64,000 nucleotides of DNA, taken from NCBI RefSeq assembly GCF_024758505.1, contig NZ_CP077970.1, positions 1,116,001-1,180,000 on the forward strand, read 5' to 3'. The position numbers and the translations under genes were made by a program. Of the stretch, positions 63,213 to 64,000 are shown piece by piece. Source of the DNA: Bradyrhizobium arachidis (GTDB lineage: Bacteria > Pseudomonadota > Alphaproteobacteria > Rhizobiales > Xanthobacteraceae). Positions within the stretch are counted from its first letter, which is position 1. Each line of letters starts with the position of its first letter. The notes beneath the pieces are model-generated. The model had not been told where the DNA came from. It was given only the letters and a program-made list of their open reading frames with translations, and ran no database searches.

Positions 63213-64000
63213 ATGAAAGATCCGTTTCTCGCTCCGCATCCTGCCGAATCCACTGCGGGCAACATTATAGAATTCACGTCAGGAGTCGACGGAGCCAAGT
63301 CGGCGCTCTGGACGGCCGCGTTCGTTTTCGCGTCTATATTGGTCGCGATGCCGTACGCCGCGCAAGCTGGGCCCGCCAGCGACAGTCTGAATTGGTCGTC
63401 CAGCACGAAATCAAACGGCGCCTCCGCAGTCGCTGTCAAAAAGTCGATTTCTCCGTTCTGGGACACTCGGATCGGAGTCGACATGACCGTGGCGCGCGAG
63501 CCCACCACAACATGGGATTTGCTGGCTGAGAAGGCCGCTAACGGCGGCAACGCGCCACAATCCTCCGGCATCGCCTGGGCTGCAGCCACCGCTCCCGGCG
63601 TGGGCCCCGTCTGGGATAAAACCGTGGTGAATGCGCGCTTTGATACGGGCGAGCAGAGTAGCAAAATCGGTACCTCCCTCATCAAGTTGGTGCCGCTGCG
63701 GAGCGATTATTCGCTGGCACTGCAGATCGACTCCGACGTGGTCCAAAAGGGGAAGATGCCGCTTTTCGGTCTGCTCGGGCAGGTCACGCGCAACTACGAG
63801 ACCCATAACTCAGCCAAAGTCACAGTCACCGGGATCGGCACGAGTTTTGTCGTTAGCGAAACCATGTCGACTACCGACGACAAATGGCTGCGCAGCTTTG
63901 GCGCCGAGCAGACGCTGTCCAACGGCATCACAATCTCGAGCGCCATCGGGGAGACCGCACAGGGCGGCACTAACATGAGCTTGACGGCTGGATTTAAGAA
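63213..64000 (+). CDS. Secreted or outer-membrane hypothetical protein, 3' end outside window
   Basis: An open frame from ATG 63213 runs to the window end (262 codons). An in-frame TAA lies 13 codons upstream. Residues ~38-55 are hydrophobic (FVFASILVAMPYAAQAG) and look like an export signal with a 36-residue leader. The mature part has alternating polar/aromatic strands (PFWDTRIGVDMTVA, YSLALQIDSDVV, WLRSFGAEQTLSNGITISSAIGET), typical of a beta-barrel or secreted beta protein. Family not recognised. Confidence 0.7.
   Translation, partial: MKDPFLAPHPAESTAGNIIEFTSGVDGAKSALWTAAFVFASILVAMPYAAQAGPASDSLNWSSSTKSNGASAVAVKKSISPFWDTRIGVDMTVAREPTTTWDLLAEKAANGGNAPQSSGIAWAAATAPGVGPVWDKTVVNARFDTGEQSSKIGTSLIKLVPLRSDYSLALQIDSDVVQKGKMPLFGLLGQVTRNYETHNSAKVTVTGIGTSFVVSETMSTTDDKWLRSFGAEQTLSNGITISSAIGETAQGGTNMSLTAGFK

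Noticed and set aside
1..64000. CRISPR array
   Set aside because: No series of regularly spaced identical repeats was seen anywhere in the window.

Overview
The window looks like the accessory part of a rhizobial chromosome, most likely a Bradyrhizobium symbiosis island. The reasons are three type III effector genes of recognised families (nopM, nopJ, nopT) plus a fourth effector candidate. All four have TtsI-type tts boxes upstream, although the nopJ box is weak. Alpha-proteobacterial capsid/integrase mini-elements, insertion-sequence remains, many genes broken by single-base lesions and a damaged tRNA point the same way. No housekeeping genes are present. All calls come from reading the sequence and recalling families; nothing was searched.

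Region 1 (1-24.5 kb) is a mobile defence island. It starts with a partial HNH/SRA-like endonuclease, an OLD-family nuclease, and a retron whose RT carries a C-terminal TOPRIM domain; the retron ncRNA is bounded by a perfect 13-bp inverted repeat. A mini-prophage or satellite follows (capsid, small proteins, AlpA-like regulator, tyrosine integrase). A tight minus-strand operon comes next: AbiEii-type nucleotidyltransferase with a WYL-like tail, two-helix membrane protein, SEFIR protein, PIN-like protein. I regard this operon as the best candidate for an undescribed system. Beyond it lie AbiEi, a frameshifted and truncated AbiEii fused at the DNA level to a ParB fragment, an ApeA-like HEPN protein, relics of an E1/JAB module, a methyltransferase and a membrane-anchored GNAT protein that share a 20-bp leader, and a XerC/D-like recombinase.

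Region 2 (24.8-40 kb) is metabolic. An SfnB-like flavoprotein, SfnG (dimethylsulfone monooxygenase), a complete Liv-type ABC transporter and a second acyl-CoA-dehydrogenase-like enzyme suggest uptake and oxidative desulfurization of an organosulfur compound. After relics of a VapC and a RidA gene comes a LysR regulator, divergent from an HMG-CoA-lyase-like enzyme, a CaiB-type CoA transferase and an MFS transporter with a 3' frameshift, which looks like a small organic-acid catabolic operon.

Region 3 (40-50 kb) has an IS6-like transposase remnant, an IS200/IS605 element (intact tnpA, broken tnpB) and the effector cluster. Region 4 (50-64 kb) holds an MFS transporter, a decayed polysaccharide locus with an O-antigen-ligase-like protein, a tRNA relic, small hypothetical genes, a GNAT-like protein, three copies of a ~100-bp double-hairpin element, and the start of a secreted protein that runs off the window.
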